From assembly GCF_900116175.1 (NCBI RefSeq), contig NZ_FPCH01000003.1:248001-312000 (forward strand): 64,000 nucleotides of DNA, written 5' to 3'. This document shows positions 61,224 to 64,000 of the stretch, one piece after another. The notes under the pieces are model-generated. The model worked only from the letters and a program-made list of their open reading frames with translations. It ran no database searches and was not told where the DNA came from. The translations under genes were made by a program, and so were the position numbers. Source of the DNA: Hyphomicrobium facile. Lineage in GTDB: Bacteria > Pseudomonadota > Alphaproteobacteria > Rhizobiales > Hyphomicrobiaceae. Positions within the stretch are counted from its first letter, which is position 1. Every line of letters starts with the position of its first letter.

Positions 61224-62446
61224 TGCAAAGCCAGGTTGTTGACGCTCAGGATCGCGTTCATAACCGAGACAATGAGGCCACCGACCATCAGGCCGATAAG
61301 CAGCGTCAGCACGGGGGTAAGCAGCGTCATCAGGCGGGAAATCTGGCGCGCAAGCGTCGCCTCATAAATGGTGGCGACGCGCGTCAGCATCGGTTCGAGC
61401 TGGCCCGTTTGCTCGCCGACAGCGATCAAGCGGAGCGACAATTCGGAGAAAAGGCCCGACTGCTCGAGCGGCTTTGAAAGCGTGCCGCCTTCCTTCAAAG
61501 TTTCGCCGGCCTGCGTGACTGCTGTCGCGAATGCGCGGTTTCGGAGAACAGCTGCGGATATTCGAACAGCGTCGAGCATCGCGACGCCGTTGCGAGTGAG
61601 CGTCGCAAGCGTGCGCGCGAGACGGGCCGTTTCCCGGTTCGCGGAAAAGCGGCCAAGCAACGGCACGCGAAGAAACGCTCTATCCAGCCATCGACGGAAC
61701 CCTGAGTTGCGGAACACCAGTACAATCGCAACGACAAGCCCCGCGGCAACGGCCGCGGCGAGAGCCCAATTTTGCAAGACAAACGATTCCGCATCGACGA
61801 GAAACTGGAGAAACGGAGGCGGCGGAGCGCCTGCATCTTTGAATAGAGGCAGCACGGTCGGCACGAGTAGGGTCAGAATAACGCCGACGGCGACGGCTGC
61901 TGCCGCCATGAGGATCGCCGGGTAAACCAGGGCGGAAGATATTTGCGATCTAAGCTCCGCTGAGCGTTCGAGAAAGCCGCTTATGTCTTCGAGCACATCT
62001 CCAAGCGATCCGCTTGCTTCTCCGGACTCAACGAGCCTCCAATAATATTCAGGAAAATCCTGGCCGCGAGCCGCCATGGCACCTGACAGTGAAGAGCCCC
62101 CGCGCACGGCTTCGAGTATGGCCTGAGTGCACTTTCGGACTCGTGCCGGCATGAGAGGCTGGAGACTGACGATGCGCAGCGCTTCATCCAGCGGCAGATC
62201 AGCATTGATCAGGATTGAAAGTTCGCGGGTAAATAACGCCAAGCCGGAAAGGGGCAGCGAGCCGCCGCCGAAGACCTCGCGTTCCCACCACCGTTGTCTC
62301 CCCGTTGGCTTGGCCTCGAGGAGATCCAACGTGTAGAAACTTTGCTTATGAAGCGCTTCCAGCGCTGCTTCGCGCGAACGTGCCTCGATATCACCCTTCT
62401 TTAAGGCGCCGTGCTGATCGTAGGCTCTGTATCGGAATTGAGGCAT
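61220..62446 (-). CDS. gspF: T2SS inner-membrane platform protein GspF
   Basis: The 408-residue protein has the typical start MPQFRYRAYDQHGALKKGDI, two T2SSF helical repeats (LALFTRELSILINADLPLDE; RETARLARTLATLTRNGVAM) and hydrophobic helices near 170-190, 225-245 and 375-400. GspF is the polytopic core on which the GspE motor acts. The start lies 46 nt inside the 3' end of gspE in another frame, an unusually large overlap. Confidence 0.94.
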   Translation of the reverse strand: MPQFRYRAYDQHGALKKGDIEARSREAALEALHKQSFYTLDLLEAKPTGRQRWWEREVFGGGSLPLSGLALFTRELSILINADLPLDEALRIVSLQPLMPARVRKCTQAILEAVRGGSSLSGAMAARGQDFPEYYWRLVESGEASGSLGDVLEDISGFLERSAELRSQISSALVYPAILMAAAAVAVGVILTLLVPTVLPLFKDAGAPPPPFLQFLVDAESFVLQNWALAAAVAAGLVVAIVLVFRNSGFRRWLDRAFLRVPLLGRFSANRETARLARTLATLTRNGVAMLDAVRISAAVLRNRAFATAVTQAGETLKEGGTLSKPLEQSGLFSELSLRLIAVGEQTGQLEPMLTRVATIYEATLARQISRLMTLLTPVLTLLIGLMVGGLIVSVMNAILSVNNLALQ

Positions 62447-64000
62447 GTATCAAACCGGGCTACGCGCATAACTTCTTCGACCGTCGTCTCGCCTTTAAGT
62501 GCCTTCAGCAGTCCTGCTTGTAGCATGGTCGTCATACCCTGAGCCATGCTCACTCTTTCTATTTCCCCTTCTGAGTTACCGATCGAAATGGTGTCGCGAA
62601 TCTCTTCCGACATCGTGAGCAACTCATAGATCGTCGTGCGGCCGGAGAACCCCGTCTGCCGGCATGACGGACATCCGACCGCGCGGTGCAGCCGTGGTTC
62701 TTGGCCGTTCATCAGCGCGATCGGATCGGCCCCTGTCGACCGCAGCCAGCGCAAAACGCGAGGTGTTTCCGGCGATGGCTGCGAGCAGTTCGAGCAAAGC
62801 TTCCGAACAAGCCTTTGTGCGAGCACGCCCTTTACGGTGGACGCGAGCAGATATTTTTCAACGCCCATGTCCAACAGCCGTGTCAAGGTCGCAGCGGCGC
62901 TGTTGGTGTGAACGGTCGATAGCACCAGATGCCCGGTCAACGACGCCTGAATAGCGATCTGCGCCGTTTCGAGGTCGCGTATTTCGCCAACCATGATGAT
63001 GTCGGGATCCTGACGGAGGATCGAACGCAGGGCCGTCGCAAAGTTCAGGCCGATCTTTGGTTGCACTTGAATTTGATTGACGCCGGGAAGCTGGTACTCG
63101 ATCGGGTCTTCGACGGTGAACACCTTGCGTTCGGCCGAATTCAAAAGACTTAGCGCCGTATAAAGCGTCGTGGTCTTGCCGCTTCCGGTCGGGCCGGTGA
63201 CCAAGATTATTCCGTTCGGCTGGTCCAACAGCTGCCGGAGATCATCGTACGATCCCCCTGAGAAGCCGAGCTTCGGAAAGTCGAGCTCGACGCTGCTACG
63301 ATCAAGAAGCCGGAGGACGATGCTTTCGCCCCATAATGTCGGCATCGTCGAGACGCGGAGATCAATCTCTCGTCCGCGGACATTGACCTTGATGCGGCCG
63401 TCTTGGGGAAGGCGCCGTTCGGCAATATTCAGACGCGCCATGATCTTGACGCGTGAGCCAAGGGCCTCTCGGACGTTGATCGGCAGCGTCTCTATAGTAT
63501 GCAGAATGCCGTCGAGACGGATGCGCACCCGCACGCAGTCTTCGCGCGGTTCAATGTGGATGTCTGACGCCTGCTCGTTGGCGGCGCGCACGATGAGGTC
63601 TTGGACAAGGCGGATGACCGGCGCTTCGCTGGCCATGTCCTCAAGGCGCTGGACGTCAGCGTCACTCGCTTCGGCGGCCGACGCCGAGGAGCCGGCATCG
63701 ATTTCGGGCTTCGCGCCGTTGCTACCGTAGAGCTTCCCGATCGCTTTTTCGATGTCTCCGAAGGCTGCGATACAAAGTTCAATTGGCCGGCCCAGCAAGT
63801 AGGCGATCGCAGCAACGCCGTCGCGATTGAAGGGATCGGCGACCGCGAGCTCGATCATTTCGCCTTTGTCGGCCAGCGGTAGCACGCCGCTCTGCTTCAG
63901 AAAGGCGGCATCTATTTCCTCGGAGAATAGCGCTCGCTCCGGAAACGCGTTTTCCGAGACAAGCGGAAGGCCGCAGTATGCCGACAGGGCTTTCGCCATA
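62401..64000 (-). CDS. gspE: T2SS ATPase GspE (5' end outside the window)
   Basis: This hexameric ATPase drives pseudopilus assembly. The frame runs off the window end; the first visible ATG (63999) opens with MAKALSAYCGLPLVSENAF, which in relatives is internal, so about 30-50 N-terminal residues are probably missing. Visible landmarks (numbered from that ATG) are Walker A GPTGSGKT (269-276), Asp box and Walker B DPDIIMVGE (331-339), the His box (STVHTNSAAAT) and the zinc-binding pairs CSNC (402-405) and CPSC (443-446). It heads the E-F-H-I-J operon. Confidence 0.95.
   Translation of the reverse strand, partial: MAKALSAYCGLPLVSENAFPERALFSEEIDAAFLKQSGVLPLADKGEMIELAVADPFNRDGVAAIAYLLGRPIELCIAAFGDIEKAIGKLYGSNGAKPEIDAGSSASAAEASDADVQRLEDMASEAPVIRLVQDLIVRAANEQASDIHIEPREDCVRVRIRLDGILHTIETLPINVREALGSRVKIMARLNIAERRLPQDGRIKVNVRGREIDLRVSTMPTLWGESIVLRLLDRSSVELDFPKLGFSGGSYDDLRQLLDQPNGIILVTGPTGSGKTTTLYTALSLLNSAERKVFTVEDPIEYQLPGVNQIQVQPKIGLNFATALRSILRQDPDIIMVGEIRDLETAQIAIQASLTGHLVLSTVHTNSAAATLTRLLDMGVEKYLLASTVKGVLAQRLVRKLCSNCSQPSPETPRVLRWLRSTGADPIALMNGQEPRLHRAVGCPSCRQTGFSGRTTIYELLTMSEEIRDTISIGNSEGEIERVSMAQGMTTMLQAGLLKALKGETTVEEVMRVARFDTCLNSDTEPTISTAP

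Noticed and set aside
1-64000. CRISPR arrays, tRNA or rRNA genes, insertion sequences, prophage or integrative elements
   Set aside because: I saw no regular spaced repeats, no tRNA or rRNA sequence, and no transposase, integrase or phage structural proteins in either strand.

Overview
The window looks like the chromosome of an alphaproteobacterium of the Hyphomicrobiales (Rhizobiales), most plausibly Hyphomicrobiaceae (Hyphomicrobium/Pedomicrobium-like). This is an inference from the coxB-coxA-ctaB-coxF-ctaG-coxC gene order, the IalB, BcsS, DUF2147 and 2TM families, and the GC-rich coding sequence. No rRNA, tRNA, CRISPR array, insertion sequence or prophage module was recognised.

Positions 1-5.7 kb hold an aa3-type cytochrome c oxidase operon on the minus strand. 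Positions 6-10 kb carry small envelope genes (IalB, phasin-like, BcsS-like barrel) and a possible small RNA ending in a strong terminator. Positions 9.4-14.5 kb are a tetR-RND efflux operon with candidate operators. Next come a DUF533/TerB-like protein, a DevBCA-type ABC exporter (15.8-18.8 kb), a DUF2147 protein, an alpha/beta hydrolase and a 604-residue envelope protein of unknown function. A fused pabBC gene and a second RND pump occupy 23.6-30 kb. Positions 30-34 kb hold small proteins, a Nudix hydrolase and a DUF763 gene broken by a frameshift. Positions 34-39.4 kb carry an ABC exporter, a glycogen-debranching-type glucosidase and a GT4 glycosyltransferase. Several short secreted proteins follow, including a His/Lys-repeat protein.

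The most interesting region is 41.6-64 kb: a nearly complete, highly rearranged type II secretion system (T2SS) interleaved with likely cargo and maturation genes. The core is gspE, gspF, gspG, a minimal prepilin peptidase, gspL, gspM, a gspC/N-like gene and a lipoprotein-type gspD. There are two full and divergent sets of minor pseudopilins: H/I/J/K set 1 at 45.6-48.2 kb, and H/I/J set 2 at 59.7-61.2 kb with a second K beside gspD. Lying between or beside them are a Tat-like multicopper oxidase with all four copper motifs, a SCO-cytochrome c fusion, a 661-residue secreted protein of unknown family, an STN-like periplasmic protein and an orphan OmpR-type response regulator.

My working model is inference. 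The multicopper oxidase folds in the periplasm, receives copper or electrons with help from the SCO-cytochrome c protein, and is exported by this T2SS, with the 661-residue protein as a second substrate or extracellular partner. The two pseudopilin tip sets could serve different cargoes. Extracellular oxidation of metal ions (such as Mn(II)) or phenolics is possible, but the sequence alone does not show the substrate.
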